From Gammaproteobacteria bacterium (lineage in GTDB: Bacteria > Pseudomonadota > Gammaproteobacteria > SZUA-152): 64,000 nucleotides of DNA. Positions 9,001 to 16,882 of the stretch are shown piece after piece. The notes under the pieces were generated by a model, which made no database searches, was not told where the DNA came from, and saw only the letters and a program-made list of their open reading frames with translations. Made by a program: the position numbers and the translations under genes. The first letter of the stretch is position 1. Each line of letters starts with the position of its first letter. Location: contig JAKIUF010000008.1 in assembly GCA_021647705.1 (NCBI GenBank), positions 60,299 to 124,298 on the forward strand. Direction: 5' to 3'.

Positions 9001-10518
9001 TCATTTTTTTGTCCGCATATGCGGAAACAGCAGCACGTCACGAATAGAAGGTGAATCAGTAAACAACATCACCAACCGGTCAATACCGATGCCTTCACCT
9101 GCGGTGGGTGGCATACCGTGTTCCAGAGCGGTGATGTAATCAGCATCGTAATGCATGGCTTCGTCATCACCGGCTTCTTTTTCTTCCACTTGCTTGCGGA
9201 AGCGTTCGGCCTGATCTTCGGCATCATTCAATTCAGAAAAACCATTGGCCAGTTCTCGACCACCGACAAAAAATTCAAAACGGTCGGTAACAAAAGGGTC
9301 TTCATCACTACGTCGTGCAAGTGGTGACACTTCAGTGGGATACGCGGTAATAAAAGTGGGGTCTTTGAGTTTATGCTCAACGGTTTTTTCAAAAATTTCG
9401 ATTTGCACCTTGCCCAGACCGTAACTGTCTTTCAACGGGATTTTAAGTGCTTCGGCTATTTGACGGGCAGCGTCTAGCGTTTGCAAATTTTCCAGCTGCA
9501 AATCGGGATTGAAGTGCAAAATGGATTCCACAATCGTCATACGCGCAAAAGGCTTGCCGAAGTCGAATTCTTCACCTTGATAAGGCAACACGGTAGTACC
9601 ATGAATTTCCTGCGCCATACCGCGTAGCATTTCTTCAGTGAGGTCCATCAAGTCTTTATAATCAGCATAGGCTTGATAAAATTCCACCATGGTGAATTCG
9701 GGATTGTGGCGAGTCGATAAACCTTCGTTACGAAAGTTGCGATTGATTTCAAACACTCGCTCAAAACCACCCACCACCAAACGCTTTAAATACAGTTCCG
9801 GTGCAACACGTAAATACAGACCCATGTCCAAAGCATTATGATGCGTCACAAATGGACGTGCTGTGGCACCACCGGGAATAACGTGCATCATGGGCGTTTC
9901 CACTTCCATGAAATCACGCTCCAGTAAAAACCGGCGCATATAATCCACCACCTGTGAACGCACCCGGAATGTGGTTCGTGTGACCTCGTTCATAATGAGG
10001 TCCACATAACGTTGCCGATATTTGGTTTCCTGATCTGCAAGGCCGTGCCATTTTTCCGGTAGCGGGCGCAGAGATTTGGTGAGCAAACGAATATCATCCA
10101 CACGCACTGACAATTCATCAGTCTGGGTTTTGAACAATACGCCTTCGGCACCGATGATGTCGCCGATATCCCATTTTTTAAATTGCTGGTTGTAAAAATT
10201 TTCGGGCAGATCATCACGGGTCACAAATAATTGCATCTTGCCCGACATGTCCTGCACATGAGCGAAGCTGGCTTTACCCATGACGCGGCGGCTCATCATA
10301 CGCCCCGCTATTTTCACACGCAGCGGATTGTCTGCCAGCTCTTCTTTCGTTTTTTCGCCGTATTCGGCGTGTAATTCACCGGCCATTACATCACGACGAA
10401 AATCATTGGGGAAAGCGTTGCCGGTTTCCCGCAATGCGGACAATTTACTGCGGCGCTGTGCAATAAGCGCGTTAGTGTCTTCTACGGTTTCGGTTTTTTG
10501 TTTGTTGTTGTCTGACAT
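9001..10518 (-). CDS. lysS: Lysyl-tRNA synthetase, class II
   Basis: The 505-residue length is that of bacterial LysS. An N-terminal OB-fold anticodon-binding domain (about residues 65-150) is followed by the class II catalytic core: motif 2 near [20 protein letters not shown] and motif 3 near [13 protein letters not shown]. The enzyme charges tRNA-Lys using ATP. It lies 58 bp downstream of prfB on the same strand, the conserved prfB-lysS operon of Proteobacteria. Confidence 0.98.
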   Translation of the reverse strand: MSDNNKQKTETVEDTNALIAQRRSKLSALRETGNAFPNDFRRDVMAGELHAEYGEKTKEELADNPLRVKIAGRMMSRRVMGKASFAHVQDMSGKMQLFVTRDDLPENFYNQQFKKWDIGDIIGAEGVLFKTQTDELSVRVDDIRLLTKSLRPLPEKWHGLADQETKYRQRYVDLIMNEVTRTTFRVRSQVVDYMRRFLLERDFMEVETPMMHVIPGGATARPFVTHHNALDMGLYLRVAPELYLKRLVVGGFERVFEINRNFRNEGLSTRHNPEFTMVEFYQAYADYKDLMDLTEEMLRGMAQEIHGTTVLPYQGEEFDFGKPFARMTIVESILHFNPDLQLENLQTLDAARQIAEALKIPLKDSYGLGKVQIEIFEKTVEHKLKDPTFITAYPTEVSPLARRSDEDPFVTDRFEFFVGGRELANGFSELNDAEDQAERFRKQVEEKEAGDDEAMHYDADYITALEHGMPPTAGEGIGIDRLVMLFTDSPSIRDVLLFPHMRTKK

Positions 10519-10576
10519 GAATGACTTCTCGTTATGTTTTTGTATTTTCTCGACAACCTCTGCGGAGGTGGAGAGA

Positions 10577-11675
10577 TTAAAGTCCGGATTTCAAACTCGC
10601 TTCAATAAACTGATCCAATCCACCATCAAGCACGGCTTGCGTGTTGCCCGTTTCCACACCGGTGCGTAAATCCTTGATGCGCGACTGATCCAGCACGTAG
10701 GAGCGAATCTGGCTGCCCCAGCCGATATCGGCCTTGTTGTCTTCCACCACCTGCTGATCGGCATTGCGTTTTTGCATTTCATATTCATACAGTTTGGCCT
10801 TGAGCTGCTTCATGGCCGAGGCCTTGTTTTTGTGCTGCGAACGATCATTCTGGCATTGCACCACGAGGTTCGTAGGGTTATGTGTGATACGCACGGCAGA
10901 CTCGGTACGGTTAACATGCTGACCACCAGCACCCGAAGCACGGTACACGTCAATGCGCAGATCGGCAGGATTGATATCGATATCAATATCGTCGTCTATT
11001 TCTGGCGAAACAAAAACCGAAGCAAACGAAGTGTGTCGGCGACCACCGGAATCAAACGGTGATTTTCGCACCAGCCGGTGTACACCCGTCTCGGTACGCA
11101 ACCAGCCGAAAGCGTATTCACCCTCGAAGTGAATGGTGGCACTTTTGATGCCTGCCACATCCCCATCCGAGGCTTCCACCAGCTCGGTTTTAAACCCATG
11201 CGCCTCGCCCCAGCGCAGATACATGCGCAACAGCATTTCGGCCCAGTCCTGCGCTTCGGTGCCACCGGAGCCGGACTGGATGTCCAGGTAGGCATTGTTG
11301 GGGTCCATCTCGTTGGAAAACATGCGGCGGAATTCCAGCTTGGCCAGCTGGGTTTCCAGCTCATCAAGGTCAGCCACCACCGCATCCACCGTTTCCTGAT
11401 CATCCTCCTCGGCGGCCATTTCCAGCAGATCGGCCGCTTCGCTCAGATTGTTATCCATATTGCGAATGGTGTTAACCACCAGTTCCAGCGACGAACGCTC
11501 CTTGCCTAACGCCTGGGCACGCTCGGGGTCATTCCAGACTTCGGGCACCTCCAGCTCACGGACAACCTCGTCCAGCTGCTCACATTTGGTTTCGTAGTCA
11601 AAGGTACCCCCTCAGAGCATCGGTGCGCCCTTGCATGTCTTTGATACGGGAAGAAATGAGGCTGATTTCAAGCAT
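10577..11675 (-). CDS. prfB: Peptide chain release factor 2, expressed through programmed +1 frameshift
   Basis: RF2 reads UGA and UAA stop codons. The first 25 codons run from the ATG at 11675 to a UGA at 11598-11600; skipping one base there joins the main frame (11599 down to 10577), giving 365 residues, the same as the E. coli protein. The anticodon-like tripeptide SPF ([12 protein letters not shown]) and the catalytic GGQ ([12 protein letters not shown]) are present. The gene is followed by lysS. A recJ remnant lies about 340 bp upstream, where an intact recJ would normally sit. Confidence 0.97.
11594..11612 (-). promoter_or_regulatory. Programmed +1 frameshift signal of prfB
   Basis: On the minus strand the bases read AGGGGGTACCTTTGACTAC. 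An internal Shine-Dalgarno-like AGGGGG lies 3 nt before the CTT slippery codon, followed by the in-frame stop TGA and C. This is the classic autoregulatory element: low RF2 stalls termination at UGA-C and favours the shift. Confidence 0.95.
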
Positions 11676-11748
11676 GTGGAGTAAACCCTTGTTTAGAACC
11701 GGGAAAAGCGCGTCATTCTACAGTAGCAAGAGAAGGTTTACATCCCGT

Positions 11749-11898
11749 ACAATCGTTCCAATGCAGTGGGAGGCTATGTTGTCGTGGCACTGACAAGTGG
11801 TGTGCTATAAACACAGAGATCACAGAGACGCAGAGGGCACAGAGTCTTTAGTGTTTTTCTCTGCGTCCTTTGCGTCTCGGCGACCTCTGCGTTAAATA
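11749..11898. repeat. GCAGAG/GCAAAG palindromic repeat, copy 2, with extended flank
   Basis: An extended unit: AATCGTTCCA, then GTGGGAGGCTATGTTGTCGT, a variable part, then CAGAGACGCAGAGGGCACAG, a TTTAGTGTTTTTC loop, and the inverted arm CTCTGCGTCCTTTGCGTCTC. The 5' flank (AATCGTTCC...TATGTTGTCGTGG) is shared with the copies at 27846 and, inverted, 29692, so the mobile unit is larger than the palindrome. Confidence 0.8.
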
Positions 11899-12015
11899 CA
11901 CGGAGGCTTTTAAAAGCAGGTAGCCAAGGGTAGCGCCTGAACATGGTTTTGGAGGCAGTCTGTTGTTCTGGCTCGTTGGGGTTCATAAAAAACATTCACC
12001 CCAACCTACGCATTT

Positions 12016-12139
12016 TTAGACTGGCTCGATGTATTCCACCATCAACTGGGCACTACGTTTGCCATTAAACTCATTGACACCCAGCCGATAGGCCAGCGTC
12101 ACCTGTTTCACACCCACCGGCCAGTCATCATCGACGGCA
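12016..12139 (-). pseudogene. recJ: recJ 3'-end remnant
   Basis: The minus strand encodes the last 40 or so residues of RecJ (DDDWPVGVKQVTLAYRLGVN, then EFNGKRSAQLMVEYIEPV and stop), matching the end of the intact recJ at 21675-23423. Most base differences between the copies are silent. The copy is cut at about 12140 by a terminal sequence of the transposase-associated element. It occupies the place next to prfB where recJ normally lies, so it may be the original 3' end left behind when the island entered. Confidence 0.9.
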
Positions 12140-12140
12140 A

Positions 12141-12168
12141 CAAAAAATAGACACCCATGACAAGGGCT
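12141..12168. repeat. Solo end of the RAYT-associated element (left-type)
   Basis: AATAGACACCCATGACAAGG matches the left end of the transposase element at 16883-16910 (AGACACCCATGACAAGGGCT). It truncates both the recJ remnant and the adjacent attC site, so it marks an insertion or deletion junction. Confidence 0.7.
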
Positions 12169-12170
12169 TA

Positions 12171-12203
12171 TTGACAGAGTTAGGGCTCATATGTGTTAGG
12201 CGC
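12171..12203 (-). other. Truncated attC site (cassette array terminal end)
   Basis: Directly after the DUF4236 gene the minus strand reads GCGCCTAACACATATG, a CCTAAC (RYYYAAC) attC start box. The other arm is missing, replaced by the element end at 12141-12168. Confidence 0.55.
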
Positions 12204-12207
12204 ATAT

Positions 12208-12708
12208 TTATAATGTTACAACCCAAGTAGTTTGACCATTACCGCTTTTTGACGGTCTTTTCTCTGTTTTCCAGGCAGTATTCTGTTTACCAAACACAGC
12301 ATTCATGGCTTTTGGCACAAGTTTGTATGCAATGTTGTTACGGTCCCTAACATGCTTTGGGAGAGCCTCCTTGAGTTTTTCTTGTACACCGCGCCACGGT
12401 ACCCCGTATTTTTGGAGTTTATTAATAAACTGCTCGTCAGAGTTAAATGCTTCAATTGCCGCTTCTTCGTCTGGGCTAAAACTGCTTGGTAATTTATGAG
12501 TTTCTTCTTGGCAGTTTTTTTGGGTTGATGATTTGCCAAATGGGCTGCCAAAGAAAGCCATAACAGGACCTGCTTTAACTTTACCAAAAGTACCACCCTT
12601 GTTTTTTTTAGATAATGGTATAGATATACCTGTACCACCTTTCCATAGGCTTAAACGAGTGCCACTTTTACCGAATGTTAATGGACCTAATCGAAATCTA
12701 AATCGCAT
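12208..12708 (-). CDS. DUF4236-domain protein (integron cassette gene)
   Basis: A 166-residue protein whose first 45 residues (MRFRFRLGPLTFGKSGTRLS) are the short basic DUF4236 domain, found in small proteins of unknown function and often in mobile regions. The remainder is soluble, with a Lys-rich middle and no recognised motif. It is framed by attC sites (12724-12846 upstream in its reading direction, a truncated one downstream), so it is a cassette gene. Function unknown. Confidence 0.75.
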   Translation of the reverse strand: MRFRFRLGPLTFGKSGTRLSLWKGGTGISIPLSKKNKGGTFGKVKAGPVMAFFGSPFGKSSTQKNCQEETHKLPSSFSPDEEAAIEAFNSDEQFINKLQKYGVPWRGVQEKLKEALPKHVRDRNNIAYKLVPKAMNAVFGKQNTAWKTEKRPSKSGNGQTTWVVTL

Positions 12709-12723
12709 ATCAGTCTCTTGTAT

Positions 12724-12846
12724 CGCCTAACATCAGCGCATTTGCGTAAGCATGGTTTGGCTGTGATAAAATCGAGCGGAGCGAGATCACAGCCAAACCA
12801 GCCAAACCATGCTTACGCAAACCCGTTGTATGTTATTGTTATGTCG
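12724..12846 (-). other. Integron attC recombination site
   Basis: Minus-strand order: ACATAAC box, a long stem (GTTTGCGTAAGCATGGTTTG pairing with the arm around 12740-12760), then GTTAGGC (the GTTRRRY core). The 123-bp length and bulged stem are typical of long attC sites. It separates the HigBA and DUF4236 cassettes. Confidence 0.8.
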
Positions 12847-12853
12847 GTTGTAC

Positions 12854-13174
12854 CTATGCACTGAGTCTGTAATCTAAAAGGTGGGGAGATTTTTCTAGTA
12901 GCTCGAGTAAAACTTTAGTGGAACCCGATGGTTTTCTTTTACCTTGTTCCCATTGCCTAACGGATGATGCGCTAACATTTAGTAACTTGGCAAAAACACT
13001 TTGACTAAGACTCATATTTTTACGGATATTTTGGATTTGCTCACCAGTTAGCTGCACATCTGGTATTGTAATACCTAATGAATCAAGTTCTTTTTGCGTA
13101 AAAGAAACCTTTGCCCCTGTATTAATTATATCCTGAACTGTTTCAGAAATTGCATCTTTAATTGAATTTCTCAT
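12854..13174 (-). CDS. HigA-like XRE antitoxin (cassette 1)
   Basis: A 106-residue protein with a C-terminal XRE helix-turn-helix (about residues 45-95: IRKNMSLSQSVFAKLLNVSA, then VRQWEQGKRKPSG). Its start overlaps the upstream toxin gene by 4 nt, and the stop lies 8 nt before an attC site. As in HigBA systems with the toxin gene first, it should neutralise the toxin and repress the shared promoter. Confidence 0.85.
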   Translation of the reverse strand: MRNSIKDAISETVQDIINTGAKVSFTQKELDSLGITIPDVQLTGEQIQNIRKNMSLSQSVFAKLLNVSASSVRQWEQGKRKPSGSTKVLLELLEKSPHLLDYRLSA

Positions 13175-13545
13175 TTTGACACCTCTATATCAAACAATAT
13201 TTTTTCATCAACAAAATGAGTGAGTTTATCTTTGTTCAAAGCCAGCAGGTCATTACCCAATTTCTTAAAATGCTGCAATTCAGAAGCACTAATATTTTCT
13301 CTTTCGTTTTTCGCAAAACCATATAAAAAAATCGCTCGATCATTTTCTCGATACACAACGATAGTTCTAAATCCCGAACTCTTCCCACTATGCGATTTTT
13401 TTACCCTAATTTTAAATAGGTGGTTGCCCAAATCTGAACTGGATAACCCCGCTTCCATATTTGCCACAGCCTCAATCAAATCCTGATCTTTCAGGTTAGA
13501 TTTTTTAGACCACTTCTTAAACCATTTAGTGCAAAATACACTCAT
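13171..13545 (-). CDS. RelE/HigB-family toxin (cassette 1)
   Basis: A 124-residue protein with the RelE/ParE superfamily pattern seen in HigB-2-like toxins (KIRVKKSHSGKSSGFRTIVV, then IFLYGFAKNERENIS). Such toxins are ribosome-dependent mRNA endonucleases. It precedes and overlaps its antitoxin gene by 4 nt, and the pair fills one integron cassette between the attC sites at 12724 and 13618. Toxin-antitoxin cassettes commonly stabilise integron arrays against cassette loss. Confidence 0.85.
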   Translation of the reverse strand: MSVFCTKWFKKWSKKSNLKDQDLIEAVANMEAGLSSSDLGNHLFKIRVKKSHSGKSSGFRTIVVYRENDRAIFLYGFAKNERENISASELQHFKKLGNDLLALNKDKLTHFVDEKILFDIEVSK

Positions 13546-13617
13546 GGATTAACTATAGCACAATGTGATACAGAGGCAAATACAATTCATTAAGTCATTG
13601 TTTTTATATGATTTATA

Positions 13618-13708
13618 GGCATAATGCTTTAGATAAGCGGCGTTTCCTCAGACCCAACGCGTAGCGCCACAAGAGCGTAAACGCCGCTTGATCTAAATGG
13701 TTAGATTC
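13618..13708 (-). other. Integron attC recombination site
   Basis: Minus-strand: ATCTAAC box, stem TTTAGATCAAGCGGCGTTT pairing with AAACGCCGCTTATCTAAA (one bulged C, typical of attC), and the end ATTATGC in place of GTTATGC. It lies upstream of the HigBA-1 cassette. Confidence 0.75.
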
Positions 13709-14162
13709 GCCGCTTCTCTAAACTCTCCGGGCTATTAGATTCGCCGCCTCAGCGCTATGGCCATTCAATGGGCTTTTTCTTTCCTGGGCAACCCGGCCAG
13801 CACCCGTTTTTTTGCATTTCAACATGTCGCCACTGACTTCACAATCCACCATTATTTTCCTTCGGGCACAGTCGATCCCCATGATTCAAATGATCATGTT
13901 TTAACCGCTAACAAAAAAAGTGGGTGTCCTATTTGATGGTAATTTGCTGATGCATATACAGCAGAACGCGCATGAAGGGAGTTAACTGAACCCGAATCAA
14001 AATCGTGCTGACTATGTTTATGTTTGTCTTGTTTATTGTATATATAGATGTCTTCGATTACGCCAGGGTAGTGAAGATTTTCATAACGTGCTCTTTTTGT
14101 ATGTCCGGGGAAAAAGAGTCCTGAAGGGAGTGCAGTGCAATAGCTAAATGAGATGCCGCTTG
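13709..14162. other. Degenerate segment between two cassettes
   Basis: A duplicated TTAGATTCGCCGC (13701 and 13735), a solo element end AAGTGGGTGTCCTATTTG at 13918-13935, and on the minus strand an open stretch of about 70 codons with no start site (from about 14150 to 13940). The segment ends against GGCCTAACAAGCGGC, which contains the stop of the next antitoxin gene and an attC-type start box without a matching second arm. I read it as rearranged cassette debris. Confidence 0.45.
13913..13935 (+). repeat. Solo end of the RAYT-associated element (right-type)
   Basis: AAAGTGGGTGTCCTATTTG matches the right end of the transposase element at 18174-18192. Other solo copies begin at 15121 and 15293. 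Confidence 0.7.
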
Positions 14163-14477
14163 TTAGGCCATTTTTGGCAAATGATGAAAACCCTTAATTG
14201 CCTTAAGCTCTGCTTTTTCAGCTTCTTGAGCCTTATATAAATCACAACGCACTTGTAGGTTTAGCCAATAGTCAGCCGATACACCGAAGAACTTAGCTAG
14301 CCTTAATGCTGTGCTTGGAGTTACCCCCCTCTTTTGATTTATTAATTCATTTACCCGTTGATATGGCACATGAATAGCATCAGCCAAATCTCTCTGACTA
14401 ATTTCCATTGGAACCAAAAATTCTTCCTTTAGTATTTCACCTGGGTGAGTAGGCTCTCTATGGGTTGGTATTCTCAT
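14163..14477 (-). CDS. HigA-like XRE antitoxin (cassette 2)
   Basis: A 104-residue HigA/VapI-type protein: THPGEILKEEFLVPMEISQR is the family hallmark, followed by the HTH (DLADAIHVPYQRVNELINQK) and FFGVSADYWLNLQ. Its stop codon lies inside the CCTAAC box of a partial attC. It is encoded 15 nt downstream of a HigB-type toxin and should bind that toxin and the operon promoter. Confidence 0.92.
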   Translation of the reverse strand: MRIPTHREPTHPGEILKEEFLVPMEISQRDLADAIHVPYQRVNELINQKRGVTPSTALRLAKFFGVSADYWLNLQVRCDLYKAQEAEKAELKAIKGFHHLPKMA

Positions 14478-14492
14478 AATTTAGTACCTCGA

Positions 14493-14786
14493 TTAATGAT
14501 AATCAGTTATTTCTACATCCATTGGACCAGCTTTGCTCCATTTGAAACAAACCCTATATTGCTCATTAATACGTATGCTAAATTCTCCTTTCCTATTACC
14601 CGAAAGGGACTCAAGGCGATTACCCGGAGGAACCTTCAGCTCCTCTAAAGTAACAACTGAATCTAGCTGATCAAGCTTTCTGAAAACCACCCGCCAAAGC
14701 GATCTTGGACATAGCTTCCTGGCATCCTTAGTATTCTTACCATTGAAGATATCCTCTGTTGCCTGATTCTTAAATGAGACTATCAT
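14493..14786 (-). CDS. HigB-family RNase toxin (cassette 2)
   Basis: A 97-residue HigB/RelE-family protein: DIFNGKNTKDARKLCP, LWRVVFRKLDQLD and GEFSIRINEQYRVCFKW are characteristic. It should cleave mRNA on the ribosome. The toxin-first order and the 15-nt gap to higA are standard for higBA. The GTTAGGC end of another attC lies about 48 bp upstream of its start, so the pair is a cassette. Confidence 0.92.
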   Translation of the reverse strand: MIVSFKNQATEDIFNGKNTKDARKLCPRSLWRVVFRKLDQLDSVVTLEELKVPPGNRLESLSGNRKGEFSIRINEQYRVCFKWSKAGPMDVEITDYH

Positions 14787-14832
14787 TTAGACATAATAGC
14801 ACGGACTCCATGCTATACAAGAAGATTCAAGC

Positions 14833-14891
14833 GGGCCTAACGCCCGCGCTTAACTGGCAGGCTGGAGCATTGCCCGTCCGGGTTAAAGCGC
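14833..14891 (-). other. Truncated attC site
   Basis: Plus-strand GGCCTAACGCCCGCGCTTAAC faces GTTAAAGCGC, so one end box (GTTAGGC on the minus strand) and a partial stem survive. The distal box is lost and replaced by IS110-derived sequence. Confidence 0.6.
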
Positions 14892-14950
14892 CTTGATACT
14901 CATTGAGCCTTCTCCCCAGCTTCATCCTATTTGGGTAAACTGAAAGGCGA

Positions 14951-15121
14951 CCAAACCAACATATGCACTGCTGGTACTGGGTCTCTGACTTTTGCCAGGA
15001 TCGATCACTCGACTTTATTTTGGGTCATGCGTTGTACATGAAGGCGATCCACGGCGGTAAGGCAAAAAATGACCGTATCGACTCCTTTAAAATTGCCAAA
15101 CTGATGCGAGGAGGTCAATAG
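14951..15121 (+). pseudogene. IS110-family transposase remnant
   Basis: The plus strand encodes NQHMHCWYWVSDFCQ, LDFILGHALYMKAIHGGKAK and NDRIDSFKIAKLMRGGQ, a piece of the DEDD catalytic domain of IS110 transposases. It lacks the N-terminus and the whole C-terminal domain, and ends in a TAG that abuts a solo element end at 15121. Confidence 0.85.
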
Positions 15122-15142
15122 TTAAAGTGGGTGTCCTATTTG
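15121..15142 (+). repeat. Solo end of the RAYT-associated element (right-type)
   Basis: AAAGTGGGTGTCCTATTTGG copy directly after the IS110 remnant. A second copy lies at 15293-15316, so the two bracket the IS91-type remnant. Confidence 0.7.
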
Positions 15143-15232
15143 GCATTTGTTTCCAGGCATATGCCGCAGCACTGACCATCTTGCCCCGAAAGTGGCGTGA
15201 CAGGGCTCTGACAGGAAACAGGTAGTTGCTTT
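15142..15232 (-). pseudogene. IS91-family transposase remnant
   Basis: The minus strand reads SNYLFPVRALSRHFRGKM and continues VSAAAYAWKQM. The YLFPVxALSRxFRG block is characteristic of IS91/IS801-type rolling-circle transposases. Only about 30 codons remain, bracketed by two solo element ends. Confidence 0.7.
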
Positions 15233-15292
15233 TTGCCGGGTGCCATTCTGGCTGTACTGGCGGTTGTTGATCGGCGGCGTCCTGATCTGTCT

Positions 15293-15316
15293 AGTTAAAG
15301 TGGGTGTCCTATTTGG
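15293..15316 (+). repeat. Solo end of the RAYT-associated element (right-type)
   Basis: AAAGTGGGTGTCCTATTTGG copy. The following 200 bp up to the next gene show nothing recognisable beyond AT-rich promoter-like sequence. Confidence 0.65.
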
Positions 15317-15525
15317 TGAAGACAAACATCTGATCAAGAAATTTTGTTTGAGCCCAACTTAGCGTGCCGGTATAATGCCAGCCATTCTGGCTGCATCAAA
15401 CCATTGATTTAGCGTCAAAAAACAATTTCATGTAGTTGATTGTAACAATATACTTATTACCATTGTCGGTGATTTTGAAAAAATAATCTGGGTTGTGACT
15501 ATTTTTTAATTTTCAGAGAAACTTC

Positions 15526-16017
15526 ATGAAGCATTTTCAAACATTGGATGATCTGCGGGAGTATGTAAAAAATCTGCGGGAGTATATAAAAAAAGGGCAA
15601 GGTACATTTTGTGCTCGCCCAATAACTTCAGGAGGCCACCCAACGTTATATTTAGATGAATCACAAGGAACAATGGTTAACGGCATCCGAGAAAAAGATT
15701 ATTTATTTTCACCTTGCAAGGGCTACGTATTGGCACATACCCAAATGGGGTTGTCATTTTCGGCACATTGGCAACATCTAAAAGGCCAGCTGAAAATGAA
15801 GGAAAAACATAACAAAGGAAAAGCAATAAATGTTTATTGGATTTTGAGTGGAGCAGATATTCCATCCGGACTCAAGTTTGTAGCTGACGAGAGAAATAAA
15901 AAACATTATTTTCTCACTGTGACCGATAAAAAAATGCCTATAGGTGAGTTGGCTGAAAAGCTGACTCGGGTTGCAAACGCTATGTCTGTAATAAGCGACG
16001 CGAGGAAAGCATTATGA
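15526..16017 (+). CDS. Putative Tse2-like toxin in an hcp-linked unit
   Basis: A 163-residue protein with no signal peptide. The C-terminal half (VYWILSGADIPSGLKFVADE, then HYFLTVTDKKMP and a helical tail) resembles the end of Pseudomonas aeruginosa Tse2, which has GTDIPPDLK...HY...K-x-M at the same spacing. Tse2 is an ADP-ribosyltransferase-fold toxin carried by Hcp1 of a type VI secretion system. The similarity is from memory of motifs, not an alignment, so the assignment is tentative. The next gene overlaps it by 4 nt (ATGA), as immunity genes often do, and hcp follows. It is AT-rich compared with the chromosome and lies on the opposite strand from the cassettes. Confidence 0.5.
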   Translation: MKHFQTLDDLREYVKNLREYIKKGQGTFCARPITSGGHPTLYLDESQGTMVNGIREKDYLFSPCKGYVLAHTQMGLSFSAHWQHLKGQLKMKEKHNKGKAINVYWILSGADIPSGLKFVADERNKKHYFLTVTDKKMPIGELAEKLTRVANAMSVISDARKAL

Positions 16018-16310
16018 TTCGTTATAAATTTCCTGAAGAAAAAGAAATAATTCTTTATTATGCGAAGCTTTTGAAGGATTCGATAACAGAAAACATTATC
16101 AATAAAGGTGAAGTATCAAATTCAGATGAAGCCGCACACCTTGCAAAATTCTTTTGGCTAATGGTAGATCAGTCAGTGAAGGACATTGAACAAGGAAAAG
16201 ATGCCGTTGGACACTTTGACCTTGAAGCATGGAATGAGTATATATTTGAAACAATCAGCTCCTATCTTGAAAACAATGGCTATGAGTCTGAGTGGGATGC
16301 TCACATTTAA
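16014..16310 (+). CDS. Small acidic protein, candidate immunity protein
   Basis: A 98-residue, acidic, helix-rich protein with no recognised domain. Its start overlaps the stop of the putative toxin gene by 4 nt, implying translational coupling, and hcp follows 47 bp later. Position, size and charge fit an immunity protein for the upstream product, but there is no sequence match to Tsi2 that I can see. Function is inferred from context only. Confidence 0.5.
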   Translation: MIRYKFPEEKEIILYYAKLLKDSITENIINKGEVSNSDEAAHLAKFFWLMVDQSVKDIEQGKDAVGHFDLEAWNEYIFETISSYLENNGYESEWDAHI

Positions 16311-16357
16311 GTTTTTCCTGGCTAAAAGTTAAAAGCAATATATAAAAAGGATGGCTG

Positions 16358-16840
16358 ATGGCTATTTATATCGAGTATGAGGGCATTAAGGGCAACGTAA
16401 CCGCTACTGGCTATAAAAACCATATTCAAGTGACATCATTGGCATTTGGTGTGCTGCGAGGCATTTCAATGGAACCTGGCAACATGAGTAATCGAGAGGC
16501 AACCTGCCCTTCACTCAGTCAAATCACTTTAAAAAAAATAATGGACAACTCTGTTGCCAGTTTTTTTAAAAAATCCGTCACAGAAGTAGCTGGAAAAAAA
16601 GTAACCATAAAATTTGTTCATACCGGTTCAGATAGTTTAATAGAGTTTATGAGCTACACATTGGATAACTGCTTGATTAGTGGCTATAGCGTTACCATTA
16701 ATGACCAGGGAGAACCACAGGAAACTCTTAGCTTAAGCTTTTCCAAAATACTTTTAAGTTACATTGGCCGTGACTCCGCCAATAAATCAAATTCTCCGAC
16801 CCGAGTCGGCTACGATTTATCGACGGCGAAAGTTGTGTAA
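16358..16840 (+). CDS. hcp: Hcp family type VI secretion tube protein
   Basis: A 160-residue protein with the Hcp (DUF796) plan: MAIYIEYEGIKGNVTATGYK, then HIQVTSLAFGVLRGIS and the SLSQITLKKIMDNSVASFF segment. Hcp hexamers stack into the T6SS inner tube and can chaperone small effectors. No other T6SS structural genes occur in the window, so this is an orphan copy that would need an apparatus encoded elsewhere. ATGGCTGATGGCT precedes the ORF; the start at 16358 follows AAAAAGGA at 9-nt spacing. Confidence 0.9.
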   Translation: MAIYIEYEGIKGNVTATGYKNHIQVTSLAFGVLRGISMEPGNMSNREATCPSLSQITLKKIMDNSVASFFKKSVTEVAGKKVTIKFVHTGSDSLIEFMSYTLDNCLISGYSVTINDQGEPQETLSLSFSKILLSYIGRDSANKSNSPTRVGYDLSTAKVV

Positions 16841-16882
16841 CTGAACGACCACTGAAAGCAGCAAAAGGCTTGTTGCTTGAAA

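Noticed and set aside
11774..11995. Minus-strand frame of 73 codons
   Set aside because: It reads through the palindromic GCAGAG repeat; the peptide is repeat translation, not a gene.
13940..14150. Open stretch of about 70 codons on the minus strand after higA-2
   Set aside because: No start codon context and it begins inside the attC box; kept only as part of the degenerate segment.
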